From assembly GCA_030789695.1 (NCBI GenBank), contig CM061141.1, positions 275,411,871-275,475,870 on the forward strand: DNA of 64,000 nucleotides, read 5' to 3'. Below are positions 11,620-23,700 of this stretch, one piece after another. The notes under the pieces were generated by a model that ran no database searches, was not told the DNA's origin, and was given only the letters and a program-made list of their open reading frames with translations. Each line of letters opens with the position of its first letter. Within the stretch, counting starts at the first letter, position 1. The position numbers were made by a program, and so were the translations under genes. Source of the stretch: Scilla litardierei. Its lineage: Eukaryota; Streptophyta; Magnoliopsida; Asparagales; Asparagaceae.

Positions 11620-12328
11620 CGAACCATGGTCATTTCTCTCTAGGTTAGAGCTGCTATTAAGAGATTCATTGAGATTGAAAGAGTTAGAGATTCTCACTCA
11701 TTTCCAAAGCCCTCTTCCTCACAAAAAATCCATTCTCTCACTTTCTAGATCTAGAATCCATCTTGAGAGAAGTTTGTTCTTGGTGAGCCCTTCAAGCTCT
11801 AGCTTGATTCAAGTCTCCAAATCACTCCTAGGCACCCATTGCTGCTCATTTCAGTGGTGCTAGGTCTTGGTGACTTCCTCTTCCACAAATCACTCCTTGC
11901 ACCTATTTGGTAAGAAAACTCAAGGTATAGGATTTTGTGGTAAGATTGTTTATTTCATTATAAACTCTTTTATATTGCTTATTGATTCTCTCGGTTGTGA
12001 GAGAAGGTTGTGATCCCGGGTTGTGGGATTCACTATTGCCATTGCATGTATGATTTGATCTTGTGAAGTTTTTCACAAGATATCATAGTGGAAATCTTGG
12101 GTTAGGGTTTCTAACCTAAGTATCCGGAGGGGATCCGGGTGGTTGGGACGTAGGATCACCGGGAACAAGTCGGGGAGACTTGGGTGGATCCGAACCCAGT
12201 AATATCTATTGTTAGCATTATTAATTTTGTTGTTGTCATCAATTTAAGCTTCCGCAAATTGATTTGGTAGTTGTTTGCACGATAATTAGGAATTATACTC
12301 CTCGTTATTTTTAAAGTACTATTCACCC

Positions 12329-15154
12329 TGTAACGACCACTTTTCGCGGTACGTTGTTCGTGCACGTGCTTTTGGCCGTGCACGTGTTTGTTTTAGACTT
12401 TGTTTGGTTGAGAACACTTTTGTGTGATATGCCGTTGTGAAAGTCTCTGAGAGTATTAAATAGTGGCACTATCTTGGAACGACACTTCTCGAGTCGTTTT
12501 TCCACAATTTAAACTTACTCGATGAGACGTGACGATTCTCACTCTTGACGGGAGACGTTTCTATTTTTAGTCTCGTCGTCCGACGTTGAAATTGAGATCC
12601 GTCTTCTTAGTTAGCTCACATTCGTCGCCACGATCACCACGATATTTATTTTATAATTTTTGGAGTTTATTTGACCACTTTTATATTTTTAACAAGTTTT
12701 ATATTATTTTTAATAATTAATTTATAAATTATTTTCGGCCAAATAAAATTTATTTGAGTTTTAAATGTTTTAAAGAATTTTTGAGCCAATTTCCAGCTCA
12801 TTTGGACCAAGTCAAACCCTTGGGTGAGTTGGAGTAGTTGGATTCAAATTTTAAATTATTTTAATATTCTAATCCTATTAGATTTAGCCTAGACCAAGTC
12901 AACCCATCTATACTATATAAGCAACCCCTAGGAAGACCTATTTTCACAAGAAATTAGCCCTAGCCTCTTCCAAAAGCAAAATTGGACGTTGCGACGATTC
13001 GTCGCAACGTTGCGACGTTCAGCTGCTGTACGACCGAGAAAAACGCCCCCGTTCCCCCGCTCCGACCGAAGCCCCGCCCCGCAGCCATCGCCGCTCGCAT
13101 CACACAGCACCGCACCGCCCCGTTCGCTCGGTCTGACCGACCGCTTGGCCCGCACCCCGCTCCGCACAGCGCTTCGCACCGACCCGCCTTGTCGCCCCGC
13201 ATCGCTCCGCATCTGACCGGTCGCCCCGCCCGCAGCGACTGACGTTGCAACGTTGCAACGTTGCAACATCGCCCGCCTTGCATCCCAAGCGCATGACCGA
13301 AGCCCCCGACCGGTCTGACCGAAGGAGACAGCCCCGCCCGCTGCTGCGACCGACCCAAATCGCTGCACAGCCCCGTTCTCTCGCAGCGACCGACCAAATC
13401 CCCCGCATTGGCTGAGTACGACCGAGAGCCATTCGTCGCAACCCCGCATCCGTCGCACCACTTGCCTCCGTGGGCCCCCCAAGTTCTCCAGAGGTATTGT
13501 GGGTCCCCCAAAGGTCCCTAGGACTACTGTGGGCCCCACCTAGGTGCGTTCTCTTCGACGACTTGCCGCGTGCGACGTCGTCGCACGTCGTAGCCCGTCG
13601 TCGCACGTGCGAGCTTTGGAATCTGGAATTTTTGTCCGGATTGATTGCTCTGAAATTTCCAGCGAGGAATATAATTGGAATCTGGACTTGGAGCGCGATC
13701 TTTTATTCCAACCCCCGGCGTCGCTACCCGACGCCGGTGTAGCTTTCGCGTCGTGTTGAGGTAACGTTTTGCCCCCCTAGGACCCCCAACCAAATTGCAT
13801 GCTAACCAAGACTAAAAATCAGTATTTTAAAGTATTTTAAATGTTTTAGCAATCACTAATCAAGATTAATAAAACGGATGTAGGCCGGTGGACTTGTGCA
13901 CGTAGGAATCGTGACTTTGGACTCGTTGGACGGTGTTTTCTTGACGTGATAGTTGCAGGCAAGTGAAACTTGCCAACTCTTGTGTAGGGCCATGTTTTTA
14001 GGCCACTTCCTTGTTTTTAGCGTAAAAGAGACTAGTCAGTGAAATGATAGCTGGCTAGACGCCTACTTGATCTAGTTTGACAACGAAACTAGATCCGTCA
14101 CCTAATTGATCTAGCTTGACAACGAAGCTAGATCCAACCTTTAAACTTGTTGTTCATGCATACTAAACTGTCACGTTTACTTTTCCTTACCTGTACGCCT
14201 TACTACTTGTCATGTCATGTCATCCATGCATTGAATGTCGCATTGGTAGCACACGCTACAATACTTGTACTTGTACTCCCTTGACTGGCTAGGTGCACCC
14301 CTAGACCAGCAAGGTAAAACACTTCCTGGCTCGTGTTCCAGAAGCGAGCATTCCTGTTCGGGGGTAAGGCCCTGGCTCGACACACGTGGAGGGGTAGGGA
14401 TAAACGATCACTTGAGCTTAGGAGTTGGCCCGCGCAGCCACTCTAGCCAAAAGGCGGAATCTCTGTGCACGAGGTGCTTACTTTCCTTGTCTTGTACTTT
14501 TCTTGTGAATGATTCATGTAATACTTGTCATCCATGCCATGCCATGCTCGTACTTTACTTTACTTTACTTTACCTGCTGCACTCATACTTTAATTGCCAT
14601 GTCATTGCATCATGCTAGAACTGCTAGGTTGCTCTTACTTGTACTTTCAGTTTCACTTGCACAAGTCTTCCAGACTTGCTGACATGTGCCCCTTGCTCTT
14701 TTGGGTGCCACATGTTAGACCCTGAGCCAGAGACAGTTGCTGAGGACGTGGTGTTTGCTGACACTGTGCCTACGTTCGTCGAGGAGTTCGTGGACACCGG
14801 AGACCAGTTTTAGAGACTGTTGGCGTTGCTTTTGCTTTAGGTTGCTGTTAGATGGCGGTGCTTGCACCATTACTTTGTTTCTGTACTTGTACTTTTGTTG
14901 GCCATGCTGGGCCTCTTTTAGACTCTTTTATTTCAGCCTGGTGGCTTTTCTGCGATGTTGAGATTTATTATTATGGATATTCTGAGATGTTTCTTTTGTC
15001 TCTTTTCGTTATTATTATCTTTGTTTCGTTTCGCGTTGCAAGGACCTGCAGTTTCAAGTGATTGACGCTTATCGGACTTGCGGCTTTGTAGCTTCAAGTC
15101 TGAGCGGACCTTCTCACGCTTCGCCTCCACGTTTTTGGGAAGCGGGGCGTGACA
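12329..15154 (+). repeat. 5' LTR of element A
   Basis: It runs TG to CA and is nearly identical to 28195-31061 over its whole length. The main difference is one copy of a 21-bp palindromic unit here against three in the right LTR. A GC-rich block (about 12985-13620) full of gcgac/gtcgc palindromes lies downstream of the TATA box. Around 14065-14140 there are two 'gatctagYttgacaacgaaRctagatc' inverted repeats. Confidence 0.9.
12914..12920 (+). promoter_or_regulatory. TATA box of the A 5' LTR
   Basis: TATATAA within 'tactatataagcaacccc', just upstream of the GC-rich block. It is repeated at the matching place in the right LTR near 28782. Confidence 0.55.
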
Positions 15155-17023
15155 GGTTTTGTTGGTGGCCCATGCAGGTCCAATCTTGCAATTGCGAATT
15201 AACGGAACAACGATAATAACGGAATGTCCATTAAATAAATTGCAACATCCGAGTCATAAGCCCTGAGTCTAGTTGTTTTCTTAGGACCCTAGGTGATAAG
15301 AAGGCTTAGTTAGACGTCCGTGTTTGCTAGTTAGAGGCCTCTGATTGTTAGTTAGACTCCCTGTCAGCCATTGATTCAATTGTCGTAGGAGTTACCTTAG
15401 TGGTCCTTGTCTACCCCTGACCATATTAGACTTCTAGAATTTCCTTTTGTCATTCACTTGGGTTCATCGATTTCGGACCAAGCTGAACGCATTTCTTTAC
15501 CGTCTAACCTTTAGAAGTCTTAGCGCCTAGTTCCTAATCTTTAGCTGGTCGACCGTAGGAGTTTTCCGTAGACTCTTCTGATTCATATCCTAGGCGTATG
15601 TGTGATTTGATCATCCGACCAATTTCCTTGCCTCAATTCACGAGATCGCCTCATGCCGATCGTCGTCAATCTTCAAACATCTCCATTGCAAATCTTGAAC
15701 CTTCAGAAAGTATTTTCCAAACTTCCCTTCCACTAAGTTTAATTTTGTTCAAAATTTTAATATACCTATATTTCATCCTCCTTCATTGATTTAAATTTTT
15801 AAAACGTTTGTCGGAATTTTTTGAATACTAGCTTATGGTATTTTCCCAGCCTATATTTTTCATACATATGTAAATGTGTCGTTCTTTCATATATTAATCT
15901 TACCTTGAACCATACTTTTGCCTTGCCCAATTCGATTTATAATTTTCCCTCTTATTTGTGTTATTCGAATGATACGTCGTGTTTACTTTAATATACTTTC
16001 AAGACACATGGAATTCCAGCTTTCAGCAAGTTGGTCTTGGCTCCTCGTTTTCGCTACTTCAGATTTTTGCAAAATTACTATTTTCATAACCTCTTCCTGC
16101 TTTAGACCCTCCCTGATTTGATTTTAAAGATTTTCTATTCGATCTTGATAATTCTTATGCTAAGTTACTATTATTTTTCTTTCCGCTCACCATACACGCT
16201 TTCAGAAAAATTTCCAAACCAAATTGAATTTCAATTATTTTTATATCCGTGCCAGACTTGTTGTGCTCGTATATTAAGAACCTTGCGTAAATCAGTTTTT
16301 TATATTTGGCAAACCCTGGTTCTCTAAAAGCAGTTTCAAATTGATCATTTCAAAATGTTCCATAGCCTAAAGTTTCGAAGCATTTAACATGAGTTTAAAT
16401 TGTTCCGTTACTTGACTTCATTCTTTGACTTTCAAAACTTTTGACAACATTATATTAAATTACTAACGTGTAAGATTTCTAAAACCTCGTCCTTAATATT
16501 CGTGTAAATGATTTTACTTCCTTTTACATTGATTTTATAAACCAATAAAACATTTTCTCTTATTACGAATATTCGACTCAAACTTATTTCAACTCGCTTT
16601 ATCGATCTTCAAATATTTTATACAGATGAGGAATTCCAATTTTTTTTGAAGTACAACAGTTTTCAATTTTGCGTATTTTAGCTCATGCTATTTACCCTAT
16701 TTTCTTTTTCCCCTCCTATATAAGCATCACTACATCTTCCTTTTCCCTCAACCTAAACATCACCATTGAGTCAATGTTTCGTCTAACCAAGCTGTCTCCT
16801 TGTATTCGTCCTATCTGAACTCGTGCTTATCGACCCTTCCCTCGTCACGCTCTCGACCTCCCTTTGTTGCTTAGACTTTAGTGCTCGTCGATGTCTGTGT
16901 CAACCCTTATTTGTTAGTAGACCATTGGACCTTTGTGAGGTGTCGTAGTGCACGTACCTGAGTTGTGTACGTGGGCTTGAATGAGTGTGCCCCCATAGAA
17001 TATTGATGCTTGCCTATTGTGTA

Positions 17024-17024
<1 letters not shown>
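15155..17024 (+). other. Interior of element A, left part, no gene recognised
   Basis: This sequence directly follows the left LTR ('ggttttgttggtggccc') and has no recognisable tRNA primer site. It is A/T-rich with only short open frames. A TATA-like 'cctatataagcatcac' sits near 16716. I find no retrotransposon protein motif on either strand. Confidence 0.5.

Positions 17025-17114
<90 letters not shown>
17025..17114. repeat. (TA)n microsatellite
   Basis: About 90 bp of nearly pure TA dinucleotides. Confidence 0.98.
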
Positions 17115-17115
<1 letters not shown>

Positions 17116-18608
17116 TCGGAGTTATTCGTGATATTATGAAGTTGTCGTGTGTTAGGAGTTATAGATTTTGTGTGGATAGCTATACTATACTAGGGATGCC
17201 GGTGTGTATTAGAGTTAGCGTTGAAATATCTAAGTTGTGTATGTAGTAAGAGATACTTGTAATGGTTGAAATAAAATGATTGGTAAAGCTATGTGTAAGC
17301 TAGGGGTGATAATAAAATGTGTATGTATAGTTAAGTGAGTAGGCCTATTATATGACCCATATATTAGTACGAGCGAGTATGTGCACGTAGGTAGATATAT
17401 ATGGTGCTTATATGTAAGTAGTTATGTTTTGTTGTCTGAGTATATATGTGATATACATATGGTAGTAGGATTATAATTTTGATTGGTATTGCTTGCTTTT
17501 GCGGGATGTTGCATGCGTGCACACCGTGAGGTATACACGACTATTACACATCTTAATTATGTGTGTGTGGATGTGTTAGTATACTAATTATAAGTAGTAG
17601 GCTATGGTATGAATATATGTGTTACATGTGTGTGACTATACGATGAATACGTATGCATGTATTAGGGAGTGTATTATAATTATACGTGTGCTGATGTCTG
17701 CATTATTATTATTATGGTATATAGAGTGATTGAACTATGTAAGTATTACCTGACTAAATATTAAGTGTGATTGACCTATGGTATGCATATGGTTGTATTG
17801 GTAGATATATATACATACATATATATATAATGGAGTGGTATTGGTATATGTATGAATGCCGTGTTACGTATATAGAATATTCTGATGTATGTAATGAGTC
17901 TCACTCAAGCTTGAGTGGGTACACTCTAAGTATATTGAATGTATGTTTGTAGTTGAATATAGCAATGCTTGATGTATGTATAGAGATAGAAGTGTTTATG
18001 CCTGGTTGAGTTACGCACATGATTGTGGGTCGCTACGCCAGTATATAGTTATAGGTGTTGGTCATGTGGTATAGTTAATTATTAAGGACTTATTGTGTGA
18101 ACATATGTGTACTAGCTAAACTAGGTGTATTGGTGTGCTAGTTATATATAATGGTATGAATGGTATGCGTAAATGAAATGTTAGCGTGTATGGGTGTGCA
18201 CCATGCACGGGTAAGTATGTGCTTAGTTATAGGAATTGATGACTATGATATATGTGGCGTGTCGTAAATACAGTTATAGGACCGTACGTAATGTGAATGT
18301 ATGGTGAAATAATGGAATGCATTGAATGACTATATATATTATGAAATTATAGTAGTGGTGAATTTATATTAGATATAGTGCCCTTGATTTAATAATGGTA
18401 TGGTGTGACTATACGTGTTGAGATGTTGGTATTGGATGAATATTAGAGGGTAGTATACCCTTGATGTTTGTGCATAGGTAGCTACATATAGGTAGAGCAA
18501 TGATTGTATTGGCTAAGTGTGAGACTATCCTTATGTGAGTATCTGAACTATTGTTTTATACTAGGTAGTGGTCATATAAGGGATGTACGTTTTATATATA
18601 TATATATA
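17115..18608 (+). other. Interior of element A, TG/TA-rich spacer
   Basis: This low-complexity spacer is rich in 'tatgtg' and 'gtatatat' words with no coding signal. It ends in a short TA run at about 18594-18607, which is the target of the Helitron pair that follows. Confidence 0.5.
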
Positions 18609-18728
18609 CTAGTCATAACCCGTGCCCGCGGGCACGGTTCATTTAAGATTTCCCTCGCGAAATCTTTGTTTCCCGAAAAATTATTTCCACAAAAAAATTT
18701 AACAAATCAATAAATTAGCGTACAAATA

Positions 18729-18975
18729 TTTAGCGGCACGGGCACCTTCGGCACGGGCGTCTTCGGTGCGGAACAACAAATTTGTCACATGCGCTTTTGG
18801 CACGGAACAACAAATTCGATGCAGAACAACAAATTCGGCATTTAACAACAAATTTGGCGCCCGTGCCTTCGACACGGAACAACAAATTCGGTGTCGAACA
18901 ACAAATTTGGCGCCCGCGCCTTCGACGCGGAACAACAAAGTAGCGCAAAAAATTTAGCGGGCGCCATTGATGCGG
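18729..18975 (-). repeat. Helitron subterminal minisatellite (H1)
   Basis: The repeated words 'aacaacaaatt(c/t)gg' and 'gcgccttcgacgcggaac' form variable units of about 25-55 bp. Near-identical words form a second array at 19600-19920 in H2, which supports common origin of the two elements. Confidence 0.8.
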
Positions 18976-19102
18976 GCGCCTTCGGCGTAGACGCCGAAGA
19001 ACAACAAAGCTCAGGGTATTTTTACGCTTATTTGTTGTTCCTCTAAATTGTTTTACGCTAAATTTTTTTATTTTGTTTAATTTAATGGATAATTTTTTTC
19101 GA

Positions 19103-19315
19103 CAATCTTTTCCGAGGCACTTTTAATTTCAAAGTTTAGGTTTCCAAGGCACTTTTCCCTCCAAATTTAATCTATACAATCTTTCCCAAGGCACTTCTAA
19201 TTTCAAAGTTTAGGTTTCCAAGGCATTTTCCCTCCAAGTTTAATCTCCACAATCTTTCCCAAGGCATTTCTAATTTCAAAGTTTAGGTTTTCAAGGCACA
19301 TTTTCCACTAAAATT
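19103..19315. repeat. 73-74 bp tandem repeat inside H1, about three copies
   Basis: Units begin 'caatcttt(t/c)cc(g/a)aggca' at about 19103, 19177 and 19250. Each contains 'tttcaaagtttaggttt'. Confidence 0.85.
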
Positions 19316-19599
19316 TAAGTTTTCTCACTAAAATTTTCACAAAATCCAATCTCAACCATTGATTTACCAAGATCAAATCTCAGACACTCTTTATCTTGTC
19401 GTAGTCAGCCTTAGAATTCAAAAAACGTTGTCAAATGTATAATAGATATCCAAATTCTCTTATCCAATTTCTCATGTCCAAATTCTTTTATCCAACTTCT
19501 CTTGATAACATCCCTCTTTTATATAATAGATAGTGAATGCACGTGACCGGAGGGCACGACAAAGGTCTTTTCAAAGACGCGAAACCGACGGGGACAGCT

Positions 19600-19925
19600 G
19601 GCGCGGTACAACAAATTCGGACACGGAACAACAAATTAGTGTTAAAAAAATTTAGCCGGGGCGCCTTCGACGCGGAACAACAAATTCGGCGCGGGCGTGA
19701 CGTGGGCGCCTTTGACGCAGAACAACAAATTCGGCGAAGAAGAAAAAATTCGGCGCGGGCGCCTTCGTCTCAGAACAACAAATTAGCATGTCAAAATGGC
19801 GCGGGCGCCTTCGGCGTGGAACTACAAATTCGACGGGTACCTTCGACATGGAATAACAAATTCGATACGGACGCCTTCGATGCAGCACAACAAATTCGGC
19901 GTAGAAGAACAAATTCAGCGTGGTG
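19600..19925 (-). repeat. Helitron subterminal minisatellite (H2)
   Basis: Variable units contain 'aacaacaaattcg' and 'ggcgccttcgacgc', as in H1. Open frames that run through it on both strands are by-products of the repeat. Confidence 0.8.
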
Positions 19926-20746
19926 CCATTTCAGCAATCCTTGTGACTCCATGTTCACACATTCTATTACCAATTGACTTAAATAAATCAATAGATGCCA
20001 ATGGAGTAAGTAAAAAAGATGACCTTTTTTGGAAGATAGTAGATCTATGCCATATTAGTATGTTATCAATGCACTTGCTTCGAGTTCCCTTCTAATACAA
20101 TAGATGTTCATGTAAACAAAGAATGAGGCATCATTTTTTTCCACAAACATTAAAGGCAAAAGAAATGATTTGTTACGACAAATTACCCTCAACTCGAAGG
20201 TACAAAAAATGTTACGAAATAAATTAAGAATAAGCAATAAAAACATAAACAAATAACACACAAATTTACATGGAAATCCCCAAGCCGGGAAAAAACCACG
20301 GACAGAGGAGATAAATCCACTATATCAAAAATTTGATACAAAAGGAAGAAAAATGCGGCTAAAGAAGAGGTTGAAAACTGAAACTCTAGATTACATCATA
20401 TATATATATATGTGCAAAATTAGAAAGGTCCATACCACCACATAAAAAATTCCTCATTAATTGTCGCACCGCGAGCTCTTTGGGTTGGGTCAAAAACCGG
20501 ATTCGAGTCACTCAATTTAACACAAAATAATACATGTGTTTGCTCCCTGTTGTTGCAAACGCCCTTTGCTCCTCTCCTCTCCCAAATAATCTGTGTACCC
20601 TTTACTTCTCTACAATGACTACCAATTACATTTCACAATTCTTAAAATAAAAGGAAAAATCCACTTTGCACAATAACAATATAATGTATTATCAACAAAC
20701 AGATAGAAGTTGAATCATCAAAATACAATATTTAGCAAGAAAACCA

Positions 20747-23700
20747 TTACATATCCCCAACTGACGGTACAAAGACAGAGTAATCCCTGACAGCATCCCT
20801 TGCCTCATGTTCAAACAATTCAAAGTCAAAGTCGAGCAAGGCTCCATCACTTATCGCTCCCCTCTGAATCAAACTCCACCTCCTAATCCTGCTCCTCATT
20901 TCTAACACAAAGATTGTGGACAATTTTTACCATGTTATGTCTTACACAGAGATTGAATCCTACTCCTCATTTCAAAAATCCACTTGTTACCATGTTATGT
21001 CGAACAATTGTTACAACTCTACAGCAGCCGCTAAAACCCGAGTATTCACTAAACATAATCCTTGACTTGACTCTTCATCTTCTATACAAAGGCCTAAATC
21101 AGCTCTATATTAGCTTGACGATCTTAAATGATCTTAGCTTGACGATCTTCAATGATCCCAATCAGTTATTATCAGTAATTGTTAAGGACTTGTCGCCACT
21201 TCGCTAAACATAAAGGCATTGATTTCTCTACCTGAAAAAACAAAGATCCATCATAAGAAATAGTTGGTTGATAACACTAAGATGTGCACTAAGCAAATAA
21301 GCAAGTAAAACATGGTCTCCCTCTCTCTAGCAAGTAAAACATGGTCTCCCTCTCTCTCTCTCTCTCACATTTGGGGATGGCTGGCTAAATTTAAATGCAT
21401 ATCATTATTCATGTGACACAAAGAAATAGAAAAAACTCTGTATTAAGAGAAATATATGTTGAAAAGAATTTCAATTAACTTGGCAGAAACTACAGCACAC
21501 AGTTTTTTAGCTTGCTGTAACCACTTTCTTTAGTAGCTAATAAGCAATAAAAAATATTCAATTTTATGAAAAATCTATAGGATTCATATTATCTCCGTCT
21601 TCCAGGATATTGACAGTCTGAAATTTTCCACCAAATTTCTCCAGCTTCTAGGTTTGAACTCAAAAAAGTGTAAACCCTTTTGATAACAAACAGATCTTCC
21701 AACATGGAGTGTACTCCTGATAAACTAATGACATGGCCAAACAAAAACATGGGAATATTATTTCAGTGTTAAAAAGAAGAAAAAAATGCACATCCTTGAT
21801 ACCAATGTAAGCTAAGAGAAGTATGGCAATGTGAATAAACCTGAACACAGTCTAAAGCATGGATACTCTATTCTTACAAAAATATGAATATCAAGGCTGA
21901 ATATCCTAAATCAAGCCTGAATATCAAGTCAACAGCAAGAATTATGCTCGAATCTCAAACCCACCTCAAGCCAATGTCCATTGTAATTTGACCACAATGA
22001 AGCGGGAAAAGGCATCATCAGTTGGACCCTTGGAACATGCAATAGAAACCATATTGATCTTATATGGAAGCTCCAGAAGGCAAGAAAGTGTTGACAATTC
22101 CTGTACATAGACCTGAGTTTTCTATAACATCTACAAAAAAACTTCTGGCACAATTTCAAGATTGTAATGGAGGTTGCATTGTGTTTTTTAATTTGTACCG
22201 GAAACCAAAAAATTTACATATTAAAAATAGTTAAAAAATATCCAACCCACCATGGTTTGTCTTCCTACATTCTGGCTGCCAAAGTTTTTGTAAAAGCAAT
22301 GGAGAACGCCCATAACTTTGCTTCATACCATTGCCAAAATTATCTCCATAATACAATCAGAACATCCCAGAACAATGACCTCGTAGCAGTCCCTGAACCA
22401 AGTCAAATTTTACATTAATTACTGAAGATCGTGATCTCTTCTTACAGTCATGAACATAAATGCATAACAAACTTCCAACCATTTCTTGAATCTCTATGAA
22501 ACAAATACTTACGAACGTGTCCCTATAATTAACAGATGAGTTGGGTCTTCGTAGATTTGAAAAAATAACTGGGAAAAAAGAAAAAGGGAGTCATGTAAAG
22601 CCAGCCCCCCAACACCCACACCCACAACAGGAAAAAACACGAAATGAGACCATCAGAGACACCTTATCCTGCCACACGCGAAAGTCACCAACTACTGTAA
22701 TGAAGTAATGATTTTCAGACTTATGGTCAGCAATGAGGGGTAATGAATAATGTTTAAATGGAATTTCACATGTAAAGGATGAAAATTCTTAACAAAATTA
22801 TGAATAAACACATGTCAAACAGATAGCATTATTGTGTTTTCCAAGTTGAACTATCCCATCTAGACCAGGAGATAAAATTAATGTTATAATAATCACAGGA
22901 TGATGTTGACCATCTACATAAATATTTGCAGGATAAAATTAATTCCATAATAATCGCATGATTAAATTAATGCTAGAATAATCTCAAGATAAAGTTGAAC
23001 TACCCCAAATTACTTACCTGTTCATTGCATATGTAATGTCCATCGGCCTGAAAGAAGTTTATAATGCATTGGAGCATCACAATCAGTTAGAAAATTTTCT
23101 ACCAAGAACAAATAAGCCAAAAGCATACAATAACTCAATAACAAAGAATGCATCAAATGGCAGCATTCAACTTATTCAATAACAAAGAAGGAATTGGGCA
23201 GCAAATCACTTGTGCTTCAAAATCATTTTTTGGTTCACTTACAATTGTCCTATACTAAAGTATAGCCATATGGTCATATGATTGGTTGTTATTTCCATTA
23301 AAAATGAATGTAAAACAAAAAGGACATATTATTATATTTATTTGGAATAATTGTAGCTATTTCTGATTGGGAAAATTGGCCTAGCAATTTCATCATTAGA
23401 GATAAGCGTATGATTCGTTATGTTTTTGAATTTTTCATTAGTAGCCACCAGCTTGGCAGCAATTCCAACTTCATTAGCTAAATGCCAAGCATCTGCCATA
23501 ACCTATTTTCACCCAAGAGACATAAAGTTTAAACACCGCCCTTGTACAACAAATTTTATCTAACACAGTATAGATTATATGTACTATCACATAATATGTT
23601 GAACTTTGATACCACTACACAAACTTCCAATACAATGGGGCTAAGTAGTTTCAGAAGGGCGATGCAAGTAAACATGAATTAACAAAATTATTATTCATTG

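Larger units (their letters stand above)
1651..12328 (+). mobile_element. Sirevirus-type Ty1/copia element B1, 5' truncated
   Basis: B1 carries gag, pol, a palindrome array, a third ORF, several polypurine tracts and the start of a 3' LTR. Its 5' LTR, primer site and first gag codons are missing because LTR A' abuts at 1650. The 3' LTR (from 10617) is cut at 12328 by element A and finishes at 31062-31104. Compared with B2 it has nonsense changes at 2301-2303, 4829-4831, 8194-8196 and 8917-8919, and single-base frameshifts near 6085 and 6848, so it cannot make its proteins. The gag-pol-ORF3 plan, multiple PPTs and LTR palindromes are the known hallmarks of Sireviruses (SIRE/Maximus lineage). 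B1 and B2 belong to the same family or close sister families. Confidence 0.9.
10617..12328 (+). repeat. B1 3' LTR, first part
   Basis: The LTR starts TGTTGAGTATTGG directly after a PPT and aligns along its length with the B2 LTRs (36978 and 46995). It breaks at 12328 within 'attcaccc', where element A is inserted. The remaining bases resume at 31062. Rejoined length is about 1.75 kb, as in B2. Confidence 0.9.
18609..19530 (-). mobile_element. Short non-autonomous Helitron H1 (minus strand)
   Basis: Read on the minus strand, the 3' end has the perfect 18-nt palindrome CCGTGCCCGCGGGCACGG, seven bases, then CTAG followed by host T. This is the classic Helitron CTRR end with its hairpin. The 5' end reads TCTATTATATAAAAGAGGG preceded by A. 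It carries no Rep or helicase. It holds a GC-rich minisatellite near its 3' end and a 73-74 bp tandem repeat in the middle. The end rules are established for Helitrons; the exact 5' base is my inference. Confidence 0.75.

Noticed and set aside
16716..16735. TATA box and possible host promoter in the A interior
   Set aside because: A single 'tatataag' in A/T-rich DNA with no coding region downstream is not enough.
19537..19977. 146-aa open frame rich in EQQIR/RNNK
   Set aside because: It is a translated minisatellite in the Helitron 3' region, and minus-strand frames are open over the same units.
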